64,000 bases of DNA from Denitratimonas yunnanensis (SeqCode) (GTDB taxonomy: Bacteria; Pseudomonadota; Gammaproteobacteria; Xanthomonadales; Xanthomonadaceae). Both the position numbers and the translations under genes were made by a program. The DNA lies in the NCBI GenBank assembly GCA_026410415.1, contig JAPMLR010000003.1, positions 372,001 through 436,000 on the forward strand, written 5' to 3'. The notes below the pieces were generated by a model. It ran no database searches. It was not told where the DNA came from and saw nothing but the letters and a program-made list of their open reading frames with translations. Shown here in pieces: positions 8,762 through 17,134 of this stretch; within the stretch, counting starts at the first letter, position 1; each line of letters begins with the position of its first letter.

Positions 8762-9595
8762 ATGGGGTTGCTTGACGAACTCGAACAGGAGGCGGCGCGG
8801 CTGCGCGGCGCGGGGGATCAGGACGTTGCCGCCCAGCAGGCACGCGAGGCGGCATGGAGGGAAAAGCTCCAGCCTGCGGCCGTTCGACTCGGCGAATTTC
8901 TGACCCGCTTTGCCAGCAGCCTGACGGCCGCGCAACGACGAATCCGGATGGTGCATCCGATTGCCGGGTATGGCGATGTGGTTTCCTTCGGAGAGGCCCC
9001 GTTCGAATGTCGGGTGACGCCGGGCCAGATCCAGCACGAAATCGAGTTTTCCTTCGTGGCGCAGGTTGCGCCGGAGGAAAGCACGCTGGTCATCGCCGAC
9101 ACGCCGGGCAGGGTGCGGTTGATTTCGGGCCTGCTGCAGAACCACCATCTGTCCGGTTTGCATGATGTCGTCAAGAATGCGAATGGCGAGGTGGTTTCGG
9201 GGCGTTTCCAGGCGCGTGGGCGCATTCCGGTGAAGGTCCATGTGATTGCCTCGCAGGAATCGGGGCACCTGAAGATGAGCCTCGGCAACGTGGAGGCCTT
9301 CGGCGTGGCGCAGCGAACTTTCGTGCCCGAGGCACTGAATGAAGATACCTTCGACGCGCTGGGGCGGTATCTGCTGCGTGAAACGACCAGTTTTTCACGC
9401 GAGAAGGTCGGCGCCGACATACGCCGTCAGTTGCAAACCCAGATCCAGCGCGACCAGGTCCGGCGCGAGTGGGAAGCCAGGCTGGCTGTGCAGTTGCGCG
9501 AGGACGAGACGCGGGTGGTGTCGCTGATGTCTCCGACCGCCTCGCCGGTCGCGTTCCTTGGCCGCATGGGCAAGTGGTTCCGTCGCGGTAGTTGA
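8762..9595 (+). CDS. Conserved hypothetical protein
   Basis: 277 residues from MGLLDELEQEAARLRGAGDQ. I do not recognise a named family. The first 65 residues are helical and charged. A beta-rich middle region follows (ECRVTPGQIQHEIEFSFVAQ, then GRVRLISGLLQNHHLSGL). A coiled-coil-like C-terminal part (REKVGADIRRQLQTQIQRDQ) ends in a basic tail (GKWFRRGS). It has no signal peptide or membrane helix, so it is probably cytoplasmic. Position in the genome gives no functional clue. The frame is open to 8618, but 8762 gives a better N-terminus. Confidence 0.7.
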   Translation: MGLLDELEQEAARLRGAGDQDVAAQQAREAAWREKLQPAAVRLGEFLTRFASSLTAAQRRIRMVHPIAGYGDVVSFGEAPFECRVTPGQIQHEIEFSFVAQVAPEESTLVIADTPGRVRLISGLLQNHHLSGLHDVVKNANGEVVSGRFQARGRIPVKVHVIASQESGHLKMSLGNVEAFGVAQRTFVPEALNEDTFDALGRYLLRETTSFSREKVGADIRRQLQTQIQRDQVRREWEARLAVQLREDETRVVSLMSPTASPVAFLGRMGKWFRRGS

Positions 9596-9899
9596 AGCGC
9601 GGAACGTTCCTTCCATGAGTGATCGCCGGCGCGGCGGAGGGAGCCGGTTCTCGGCAGAGGCGGGGTGGTGCCGGTTTCCGTCCCGTGAGGTGGCGCGTCG
9701 GCAGCATCGTGGATGACGAATGTACGTCCTCGAGCGTCACGTGCGGGCGTTTCGTCATTCGATATTTTCCGTTCCGGGCGCGATTGCAGGACATTTCGGC
9801 ACATGCGGGCAGGCTCCCCGCATGCCTGCTGTGGCACGATGCGCGGTGATGCCCGTGGCCATGCAGCGGGTGCGTCGTGAACAGCAGGAGGGTATCGCC
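9596..9899. other. Intergenic region upstream of the protease
   Basis: 304 bases. A hairpin at 9803-9823 (ATGCGGG / CCCGCAT) could end the upstream transcript, though it has no T-run. The rest presumably holds the protease promoter. No convincing small gene was seen. Confidence 0.4.
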
Positions 9900-12800
9900 A
9901 TGCGCCGTTCTTCTTTTTTCCTGAGCCTGTCAGTGGCGCTGGCTGCAGGCGGGTTCCAGGCATCGGCGGCAGTGCTGCCTGAGGCGTCGGGGGCACGCTC
10001 GGTCTGGCTGGTGCAATTCGAGGAGGCGCCGCTGGCGACGTTCCGGGGAGCGGAAGCGAAAACCCATCCGCGCTTGCAGGGGTTGGATGCCACCAGTCCG
10101 GCAGTTACCGGCAAGGCACGGCTGGATGTCGAAAGTGCTGCCAGTCGCGCTTATCGCGCCGCGCTTTCGACGGTGCGCGAAGAGCGATTGGCGCAGGCCG
10201 GAGCACGGATCGGGCGGCGGCTTGAGCCGATGTTCGTCTATGACGTGGTCAACCACGGTGTTGCACTGGAACTGACGCCGACGGAAGCCGATGCCCTCGC
10301 GCGCGTTGCAGGTGTCGCATCGGTCGAGCCGGAATTCGTGCACGTGCCGCTGACGGACGCGGGGCCGTCGTGGATCCGCGCGGATGCGCTTTGGCAGGGC
10401 GGCGGCAACTATCGTGGTGAAGGTCGGATCGTGGGCGTGATCGACACCGGTATCCAAGCCAATCACCGCATGTTCCAGCCCAGCAGCGGGGGTGTCACGA
10501 TCACCAATCCCCGCAGTCGCTTCCTTGGACGCTGTGCGAGCAGTGCAGCGGCTGGCTGCAATGCCAAGCTGATCGGCATCTACGACTTCACCACCGGCGA
10601 GGGCGATGCGGAAACCAATGATGGCAGCGATCGCGACGGTCATGGAACCCACGTCGCAGCGACTGCGGCGGGCAATCCGGTCACGGTGAACCTCGACACC
10701 GGACAATACGCGCTGTCGGGTGTCGCGCCACGTGCCAATCTCGTCAGTTACAAGGCGTGCGAGGGCGAATCCAAATGTCGTGGCAGCTGGACGCTGGCGG
10801 CAATCAATCAGGCCGTTGCCGATCGCGTGGACGTCATCAACTATTCCATCGGTGGCGATCCGCGCAATCCGTGGGGCGATGCGGGTGCGATGGCGATGCT
10901 CAATGCCCGCGAGGCCGGTGTCGTGGTGGTGGTCGCGGCCGGCAATGACGGACCGGGGCCGGGCAGTGTGTCTTCGCCGGCCAATGCACCGTGGGTGATC
11001 GGTGTGGCCAACGCAACGCACGATCGCGCCAATGTGGCACGCCTGATACTTTCGGGCGGCCCGACGCCGCGTCCGGCGAATGGCGTGCTTCTCGGCGCCA
11101 GTCTCACGACGACGGCTTACGGTCCCGCACCGATCGTCCATGCGGGTCAATTCGGATCGGACCTGTGTGCCACCGGCTCGAACGTGGATGCCTTGCCTCC
11201 CGATACCAGCACCTCGCCGTGGACCGGCCGTCCTTTTTCCGGGCAGATCGTGGTATGCGACCGCGGGGTGTACGCCCGCGTGGTCAAGGGACTGAACGTC
11301 AAGAATGCCGGCGGCGGCGGCATGGTGCTGATCAATACGGTCGCCGATGGCGCCAGCATCGTCGCCGACCCGCATCAGCTGCCGGCGACCCATCTCGGCC
11401 ATGTCGATGGTGCGGGACTGATGCAGTGGCTGTCCAACGGCAGCGGGCATCAGGCGCGAATCGAGGCATCGTCGGTGCAGCGTGTGCCCGCGTTCGCCGA
11501 TGTGCTGGCGTCCAGCAGTGGACGCGGCCCGGTCGGGCTTGCCGCAACCGGCGGCGACTGGCTCAAGCCCAATTTTGCCGCGCCAGGAAGCAATATCCTG
11601 GCGGCGACCCGGGGCAGTGCGGATTCTTACCAGTTCATGAGTGGTACCTCGATGGCCGCCCCGCACGTGGCGGGTGCGGTGGCGCTGCTGCGGCAGGCAC
11701 GACCGGACTGGGGGCCGGCAGAAGTCGAGAGCGCGTTGCAGACCACGGCACGCGCCAGCGTGCGCCTGCCCGACGGGGCGAGCGCGGCGGGCGTGTTCGA
11801 TGCCGGGGCGGGCACCATCGACGTGTCGCAGGCGGTGCGCGCCGGACTGGTGTTTCCCGTGACCGCGGCGCAGTTCCGCAGCGCCGAGCCCGAGCGCGGC
11901 GGCATCCCGCGCAGTCTCAATCAGGCCGCGCTGGTGGTGGAGCGCGCCTGCTCGGGAGGCTGCGCCTTCACCCGTACCGTCAAGGACGTGGCCGGGGGCG
12001 GGCAGTGGCAGGCGACGGTGCAGATGCCCGGTGGCGCACTGAGCGTGACGCCGGCCAGTTTCACGCTGGCGGCAGGTGCAACCCAGACCCTGAGCTTCAG
12101 CTTCACGCCCAATGCTGCCACCGGCTACGGCCAGTGGCAGGAGGGGAAAGTGGTGCTCTCGCGCGTCGGTGGCGGTTCGCCGGATGCGGTGGTGCCGGTG
12201 GCGATCCGACCCTCCGCCGGCAATCTGCCCGATACCCTCGTGCTGCCGCAGGTGGGCGCTACCGTGCCTTCGGAATCGGGCTGGGCGCAGGTTGCCTTGA
12301 ACGGTCTGATCGCGCTGCCTTCGGCGCGGTTTTCCGGCTCGGACCTGATCGAGCCTCTGATCGCCTCCCCGCAAGTCATGCAGGATCCGACGCCGGATGC
12401 GATCTACGACGACCTCGGTCCGGCCAGCGAGGGTGTGCGTATCTTCCGCCTGCGAGCGCCCCGCGATGGCCGCTTCCGGCTGCGCGTGGAAGTGGATTCG
12501 GCCAGCGCGCCCGACCTCGACCTGTTCGTCGGCCGTGCCGCCAGCGCCACTGCTCTGCCGAGCGAGGCCAGCGAGATTTGTCGTTCCACCTCGCCGCAGG
12601 CGAGCGAGCGCTGCGATCTGGAGCTGGACGTGGCTCCCGGCGAGCATTTCTGGATCCTGTTGCAGAACTGGAAGGCGTCCGCCGCCGGTCGCGACACCGT
12701 TTCGTTGCGCGCCGGTCTGGTGCCGTTGCTGCCCTCGATGCGCGTGCCGCCGCAGCGGCCCCTGATCGTCACCGGGCCAGGGCATTCCGACGCAGGAGAA

Positions 12801-14048
12801 GCCCTCCCGCTGCGCGTGTCGTGGAACGATCCGACCATGCTGCCGGGCCAGACGCGCTGGGGGCACCTGCTGATCGGCGCGAGCGAAGAAAATCCCACCG
12901 GCGTGGGCCGGGTGCTGGTCAAGCTCACGCGCGACAGCGCCGTGCAGCATGCCCCCACGATGTTGCAACCCGGCCTGCCCCACAGCATGCACCTGCGCCC
13001 CGGACACGCGCAGGACAGGCTCTACGTCGATGTGCCGCCCAACGCCACGCGCCTGAATCTGCGAAGTCGCGGCGAGGGCAACGTCAAGCTGTTCCTGATC
13101 CATGCCACATCGCCCTCCACACCGACGATCGCTGCCGCGCCGTCACGCAGTACCGCTGCCGCATCCTCAGCCATCGTCGGGGCCAACGACGACCTGCGGC
13201 TTTCGGGCGCGCAGCTTAAACCTGGGCGCTGGTATGCGGTGCCGGTCAACATCGGCAACACCACGGCCCGTTTCGATCTCAGCGTGACTCTGGAATACGG
13301 CAGCGCGCGGCCGCAGCCGCGCTTCGGCCACTGGCACAACCCGCAGCGCGCGGGTTCGGGCCTCGCGCTGTGGCCGTGGGGGATCGGCCAGATCTGGATG
13401 GTCAACTGGTACACCTATCTCCAGGACGGCACGCCCACCTGGTACAGCGGCCTACTGCCTGCGCCCGCCGCGCAGCAGGGCAGTGCCAGTTTCTATTTGT
13501 ACCGCCACACCTGGAACGGCACGAAAGACAGCGCCACCGCCGTGGGCAACGCCACGCTGACCCTGATTGATGCGAATACGATGCAGCTGAGCTGGAACTT
13601 CGACGGCGAGAGCGGCTCCGAGCGCCTCGTTCCCCAGACCACCGCGTGTACCGCGCTCGGAGCCACCACGCTCGCGCCGGATGGCAACTGGGTGGCCCCA
13701 TCGGGGTCGGGTTTCAGCGCCGATGTGTTGGCCTCTCCGGGACGCGAAACCTACATCGGCTACGTCTACGACGGGCGCGGCATGGCGCGCTGGGTGCGGG
13801 GCCATCGCAACACCACGGCCAGCGTCGGCGACCGCGCCGACCTCGTCGCCGAACTTTGGCGCGGCGCATGCCCGCTGTGTACTGCGAGCGCGGCGACAGC
13901 CGAACCGATCGGCGTCTTCCGGCGCCGCTACTACAACCCGACGCGCGGCTTCATGGGCACGACGGTGAACTTCCCCGCGCCGATGGGTGGCGAATGGCGA
14001 ACCTACGAGGAAGTACGCAAATCGACGCCGCCGCTCGCCTGCCCATGA
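9900..14048 (+). CDS. Large secreted S8 (subtilisin) serine protease with PA and pre-peptidase C-terminal domains
   Basis: 1382 residues from the ATG at 9900, preceded by AGGAGG. Signal peptide: MRRSSFFLSLSVALAAGG, cleaved near QASAA. An inhibitor-like propeptide follows. The catalytic triad is complete: D182 (GVIDTG), H248 (DGHGTHV), S584 (SGTSMAAPHVAG). A protease-associated domain is inserted between His and Ser (GQIVVCDRGVYARVVKG). After the catalytic domain come Ig-like regions, a PPC-type domain (VRIFRLRAPRDGRFRLRVEV), and a C-terminal WY-rich repeat region (GHWHNPQRAGSGLALWPWG, WYTYLQDGTPTWYSG) with a second weaker copy. It probably degrades extracellular protein. Its stop overlaps the start of the aminotransferase by ATGA. 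Confidence 0.93.
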   Translation: MRRSSFFLSLSVALAAGGFQASAAVLPEASGARSVWLVQFEEAPLATFRGAEAKTHPRLQGLDATSPAVTGKARLDVESAASRAYRAALSTVREERLAQAGARIGRRLEPMFVYDVVNHGVALELTPTEADALARVAGVASVEPEFVHVPLTDAGPSWIRADALWQGGGNYRGEGRIVGVIDTGIQANHRMFQPSSGGVTITNPRSRFLGRCASSAAAGCNAKLIGIYDFTTGEGDAETNDGSDRDGHGTHVAATAAGNPVTVNLDTGQYALSGVAPRANLVSYKACEGESKCRGSWTLAAINQAVADRVDVINYSIGGDPRNPWGDAGAMAMLNAREAGVVVVVAAGNDGPGPGSVSSPANAPWVIGVANATHDRANVARLILSGGPTPRPANGVLLGASLTTTAYGPAPIVHAGQFGSDLCATGSNVDALPPDTSTSPWTGRPFSGQIVVCDRGVYARVVKGLNVKNAGGGGMVLINTVADGASIVADPHQLPATHLGHVDGAGLMQWLSNGSGHQARIEASSVQRVPAFADVLASSSGRGPVGLAATGGDWLKPNFAAPGSNILAATRGSADSYQFMSGTSMAAPHVAGAVALLRQARPDWGPAEVESALQTTARASVRLPDGASAAGVFDAGAGTIDVSQAVRAGLVFPVTAAQFRSAEPERGGIPRSLNQAALVVERACSGGCAFTRTVKDVAGGGQWQATVQMPGGALSVTPASFTLAAGATQTLSFSFTPNAATGYGQWQEGKVVLSRVGGGSPDAVVPVAIRPSAGNLPDTLVLPQVGATVPSESGWAQVALNGLIALPSARFSGSDLIEPLIASPQVMQDPTPDAIYDDLGPASEGVRIFRLRAPRDGRFRLRVEVDSASAPDLDLFVGRAASATALPSEASEICRSTSPQASERCDLELDVAPGEHFWILLQNWKASAAGRDTVSLRAGLVPLLPSMRVPPQRPLIVTGPGHSDAGEALPLRVSWNDPTMLPGQTRWGHLLIGASEENPTGVGRVLVKLTRDSAVQHAPTMLQPGLPHSMHLRPGHAQDRLYVDVPPNATRLNLRSRGEGNVKLFLIHATSPSTPTIAAAPSRSTAAASSAIVGANDDLRLSGAQLKPGRWYAVPVNIGNTTARFDLSVTLEYGSARPQPRFGHWHNPQRAGSGLALWPWGIGQIWMVNWYTYLQDGTPTWYSGLLPAPAAQQGSASFYLYRHTWNGTKDSATAVGNATLTLIDANTMQLSWNFDGESGSERLVPQTTACTALGATTLAPDGNWVAPSGSGFSADVLASPGRETYIGYVYDGRGMARWVRGHRNTTASVGDRADLVAELWRGACPLCTASAATAEPIGVFRRRYYNPTRGFMGTTVNFPAPMGGEWRTYEEVRKSTPPLACP

Positions 14049-15199
14049 CGATGCCCATGACAAGCAAGCTGCCGCGGGTCGGCACGACGATTTTCACGCT
14101 CATGTCGCAACTGGCCGCCGAACATTCGGCGGTGAACCTGGGACAGGGATTCCCCGATTTCGACGCGCCGCCGTTCCTCGTGGACTCGCTCGCGCAGGCG
14201 ATGCGCGACGGGCACAACCAGTACGCCCCGATGACCGGCGTCGCGGCGCTGCGCGAGGCGATCGCGGAGAAGATCGCCGCCATGTACGGCGTGCACGTGG
14301 ATGCGGGAGCCGACGTGACGGTCACCAGTGGCGCGACCGAAGCGATCTTCTGCGCGATCCAGTCGGTGGTTCGTCCCGGCGACGAAGTGATCGTGCTGGA
14401 CCCGTGTTACGACTGCTACGAGCCGGCCATCGATCTGGCTGGCGGTCGCGCCATGCACGTGCCGTTGATGGCACCGGAGTTCCGGGTGGATTGGCAGCGC
14501 GTGCGCGATGCGATCACCTCCCGAACCCGTTTGTTGATCGTCAACAGTCCGCACAATCCGACCGGCGCGGTGTTCTCGGCCGAGGATCTCGACGCGATGG
14601 CGGAGGCGCTGCGCGACACCGAGGTGCTGGTGCTGTCGGACGAGGTCTACGAACACATCGTGTTCGACGGCGCGTTGCATCAAAGCGTGTTGCGTCATGC
14701 CGAATTGGCAGCGCGCAGTTTCGTGGTGTCGTCGTTCGGCAAGACCTACCACTGCACTGGATGGAAGCTGGGCTACTGCGTTGCGCCTGCCGCGTTGAGC
14801 GCCGAGTTTCGCAAGGTGCATCAGTACGTCACGTTCTGCAGCTTCAACGCGGCCCAACACGCGCTCGCGGCGATGCTTCGCAAGCATCCCGAACATCACC
14901 TGGAATTGCCGGCGTTCTACCAACACAAGCGCGACCGTTTCCGTGAGCTGCTCGCCGGGTCGCGTCTGGCGTTGCCGCTGGTGGCTGGTGCGTACTTTCA
15001 GCTCGCCGATTATTCGCAGATCAGCGATCTGGACGATGTCGATTTCTGCCGTTGGCTCACGGTGGAAAAGGGTGTGGCGGCCATTCCGCTTTCGCCGTTC
15101 TACGAGAATCCGCCGCCGGGCCAGCGGCTCATCCGTTTCTGTTTCGCGAAGGCCGAAGCCACGCAGTTGGCGGCCGCCGAACGATTGCAGTCGTTGTGA
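14045..15199 (+). CDS. PLP-dependent aminotransferase, methionine/glutamine-transaminase type
   Basis: 384 residues; the ATG at 14045 overlaps the protease stop. ATGs at 14051 and 14057 are also possible. It has the fold-type I aminotransferase order: LGQGFPDFDAPPF, SGATEAIFCAIQSV, NSPHNPTGAVFS, SDEVYEHIVFDG, and SSFGKTYHCTGWKLGY with the PLP-binding Lys. This is closest to YbdL/MtnE-like methionine aminotransferases, which use glutamine or other amino donors on the methionine-salvage keto acid. The omega-amidase-like gene starts 7 bases downstream. That pairing (glutamine transaminase plus omega-amidase) supports this role. Confidence 0.9.
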   Translation: MTMPMTSKLPRVGTTIFTLMSQLAAEHSAVNLGQGFPDFDAPPFLVDSLAQAMRDGHNQYAPMTGVAALREAIAEKIAAMYGVHVDAGADVTVTSGATEAIFCAIQSVVRPGDEVIVLDPCYDCYEPAIDLAGGRAMHVPLMAPEFRVDWQRVRDAITSRTRLLIVNSPHNPTGAVFSAEDLDAMAEALRDTEVLVLSDEVYEHIVFDGALHQSVLRHAELAARSFVVSSFGKTYHCTGWKLGYCVAPAALSAEFRKVHQYVTFCSFNAAQHALAAMLRKHPEHHLELPAFYQHKRDRFRELLAGSRLALPLVAGAYFQLADYSQISDLDDVDFCRWLTVEKGVAAIPLSPFYENPPPGQRLIRFCFAKAEATQLAAAERLQSL

Positions 15200-15206
15200 G
15201 GTCCGA

Positions 15207-16010
15207 ATGAATCTCGCTCCCAGCGCAGATTTACGCGTGTCATTGGTTCAAGCCGATACCGTCTGGCGCGATGCCGAGGCGAACCGTCAGCAGTATGGCC
15301 AACTGGTTCGTCCGCTCGCCGGAGCGACGGATCTCGTCGTGTTGCCGGAAACCTTCACCAGCGGCTTCGGCAATGAGGCGATCGCATTGGCGGAAGGCAT
15401 GGACGGTGCGAGCGTGGCGTGGGTGCGCGACTTGTCGAAGGACATCGATGCGGTCGTCACGGGCTCCGTGGTGATCGCCGAGAACGGTCGCGTCTGGAAC
15501 CGCCTGCTCTGGGCCGCGCCGGATGGCGGCCTGAGCTGGTACGACAAGCGTCACCTGTTCCGCATGGCCGACGAACACCTGCGTTACGGCGCGGGCGAGG
15601 CGCGCGTCCTCACCTCCTGTCGCGGCTGGCGAGTGCTTCCACTGGTGTGTTACGACTTGCGGTTTCCGGTCTGGAGCCGGAATCGCGCGACGAACGACGG
15701 CTGCGAATACGACTTGGCCCTATACGTCGCCAACTGGCCCTCTCCGCGCCGATACGCGTGGCAAACACTGCTGCGTGCGCGTGCGATCGAAAATCTGGCC
15801 TACGTCGTCGGCGTGAATCGCGTCGGCATCGACGGCAGCGGTCATGCGTACAGTGGCGACAGCGCCGTGCTCGATCCACTGGGCCAAACGCTGGTCGAGC
15901 TTGGTGCACAGCCGCAGGTGGTGACCGTCACGTTGTCGGCGGAGGCGTTGCGCCTTCATCGCGAGCGGTTCCCGGCGTTTCGCGATGCGGATGGGTTTGT
16001 GCTGGAGTGA
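15207..16010 (+). CDS. Omega-amidase (nitrilase superfamily, YafV type)
   Basis: 267 residues from MNLAPSADLRVSLVQADTVW. The nitrilase catalytic triad is present: Glu in LPETFTSGF, Lys in YDKRHLFRM, Cys in LVCYDLRFPVWSRN. RARAIENLAYVVGVNRVG is the conserved late segment. Members of the YafV branch hydrolyse 2-oxoglutaramate or 2-oxosuccinamate, removing the product of the glutamine transaminase reaction and so pulling it forward. It is co-transcribed with the aminotransferase. Its 3' end overlaps the convergent gene on the other strand by 83 bases. Confidence 0.92.
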   Translation: MNLAPSADLRVSLVQADTVWRDAEANRQQYGQLVRPLAGATDLVVLPETFTSGFGNEAIALAEGMDGASVAWVRDLSKDIDAVVTGSVVIAENGRVWNRLLWAAPDGGLSWYDKRHLFRMADEHLRYGAGEARVLTSCRGWRVLPLVCYDLRFPVWSRNRATNDGCEYDLALYVANWPSPRRYAWQTLLRARAIENLAYVVGVNRVGIDGSGHAYSGDSAVLDPLGQTLVELGAQPQVVTVTLSAEALRLHRERFPAFRDADGFVLE

Positions 16011-16470
16011 CGACGCCATCGTCCTGTGGCGATGTGATTTCCTGCATCAGCCGTCGCGCTGTTGACAGATCGAGTTCGTAGTGCTGGCGGTAGAGGCGCG
16101 CAGCCTCTCTCGCTTGTGCAATGGGGCCGTGGTAGACCACTGACAGTTCATCTTCGCCAGCACGGTACTGGAGGATCATCAGCTCCTCCGCCGTGTTGAT
16201 ACTCTTTACGTTTCCGAGGTTCACGAATCCCGCCGTTTGTGCGGTAGTTTTGACGCTGATGCGCGTGCCTTCGGGGGACGTAACGTCGAAGCCATGCTGG
16301 TTGACGACGTGAGCGAGCGTTCCACCCACTTCCAGCGCGCACTGGAGCTCGCCCAGTCTTCCGATCAGGTGCCGCACTTCCGTTGGCTTGACATTGAACT
16401 GATCGACCTCCAGCCGGATCAGCTCGAGATACTTGTCGCGAAGGATTTGCAGCTGTTCGGGCGAGAGCAT
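15928..16470 (-). CDS. Small nuclease-like protein (possible PD-(D/E)XK fold; DUF6998-like)
   Basis: 180 residues. The core resembles restriction-like nucleases: a helix with GRLGELQCALEVGG, a strand GFDVTSPEGTRISVKTTAQT carrying D and K, then a hydrophobic strand and a helix rich in Arg (GPIAQAREAARLYRQHYELD). The usual acidic residue two before the Lys is Ser here, so activity is uncertain. The C-terminal 40 residues are low-complexity and overlap the 3' end of the omega-amidase gene. It is the second gene of a two-gene minus-strand unit. The family assignment is from pattern only; no substrate can be given. Confidence 0.6.
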   Translation of the reverse strand: MLSPEQLQILRDKYLELIRLEVDQFNVKPTEVRHLIGRLGELQCALEVGGTLAHVVNQHGFDVTSPEGTRISVKTTAQTAGFVNLGNVKSINTAEELMILQYRAGEDELSVVYHGPIAQAREAARLYRQHYELDLSTARRLMQEITSPQDDGVVTPAQTHPHRETPGTARDEGATPPPTT

Positions 16471-16494
16471 CGGCGTGAATCTTTGATGGTGGGT

Positions 16495-16743
16495 TCAGTC
16501 GATGGCCCAGCCAGCGGCCACGATGGCCTCCGGGCTGTCGAACATAATCGGCGAGAGGGAGGGGTGTCGGTGCAGCTCGTATCTGTCAGTCAGCAGATCG
16601 ATCAACAGGAAGTGTCCAAAGCCTTCCGATGGGTGCTTCATGTGCAATTTGCCGCCCGGCAAGGGTTCCGGGGCACGGAGAAGGTGCAAGGTGCTGGCGC
16701 GCAGGTCGTCCGACCATGAAACACGAGTATTTTCGGAAGTCAT
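16495..16743 (-). CDS. Small hypothetical protein, partner of the nuclease-like gene
   Basis: 82 residues starting MTSENTRVSWSDDLRASTLH. I do not recognise a family. It has no membrane segment. The sequence is hydrophobic-polar with several His (HMKHPSEGFGHFLLIDLL, YELHRHPSLSP). A GAGAAG-like ribosome site precedes the start. It lies 24 bases upstream of the nuclease-like gene on the same strand, which suggests an operon. Base composition here is lower in GC than the surroundings, as expected for an acquired pair. Confidence 0.5.
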   Translation of the reverse strand: MTSENTRVSWSDDLRASTLHLLRAPEPLPGGKLHMKHPSEGFGHFLLIDLLTDRYELHRHPSLSPIMFDSPEAIVAAGWAID

Positions 16744-17134
16744 GTTGTCTTCTCAAGTCTGTGTGGCTCCACGATACGGCCGTCATGCGACACATGATGT
16801 CGTATTCATTTGGAGCCTGCGTTCGCGCTGCTCGGACAGTCGGGGAAGCGTCGCGCAGGATATAATCGTGATCGGCGAGCGATCATTGTCGCGCTTTGAA
16901 CTGCGCGAATTATCGGAAGCATCGATCCATATCATTCGCCGCAAGCTGGCACGCGTGGCCCATGAGGTGCCGAACTTGCGGAGCTGGATGCCTCGTTGCC
17001 GAGCGAGAGAAAACGAAGTGTTGGCGTAGCGGCCGCCGTGCGGCCATGGGTGTTTTCCTTGGCCGAGGCGCTGCGTCGCGATACCGAATGCGTCACTGCG
17101 CCGGCCGCGCTTTGAGGGGCGCGGCGGCTTCACA
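16744..17134. other. Gene-poor stretch with a possible gene relic
   Basis: 391 bases with no confident gene. In the plus frame 16868-17029, after a GTG, the translation contains LRELSEASIHIIRR. This looks like the N-terminus of CysD (LRQLEAESIHIIRE) but breaks down at once. It may be a decayed cysD fragment or chance. A promoter for the minus-strand pair should also lie here. Confidence 0.35.

Noticed and set aside
9930..13103. 1057-codon open frame on the minus strand inside the protease gene
   Set aside because: It is the high-GC shadow of the subtilisin gene. The translation is His/Arg-rich without domains, while the plus frame has a full catalytic triad.
16783..17133. 116-codon minus-strand open frame in the gene-poor stretch
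   Set aside because: Arg/Ser-rich translation with no ribosome site and no motif.
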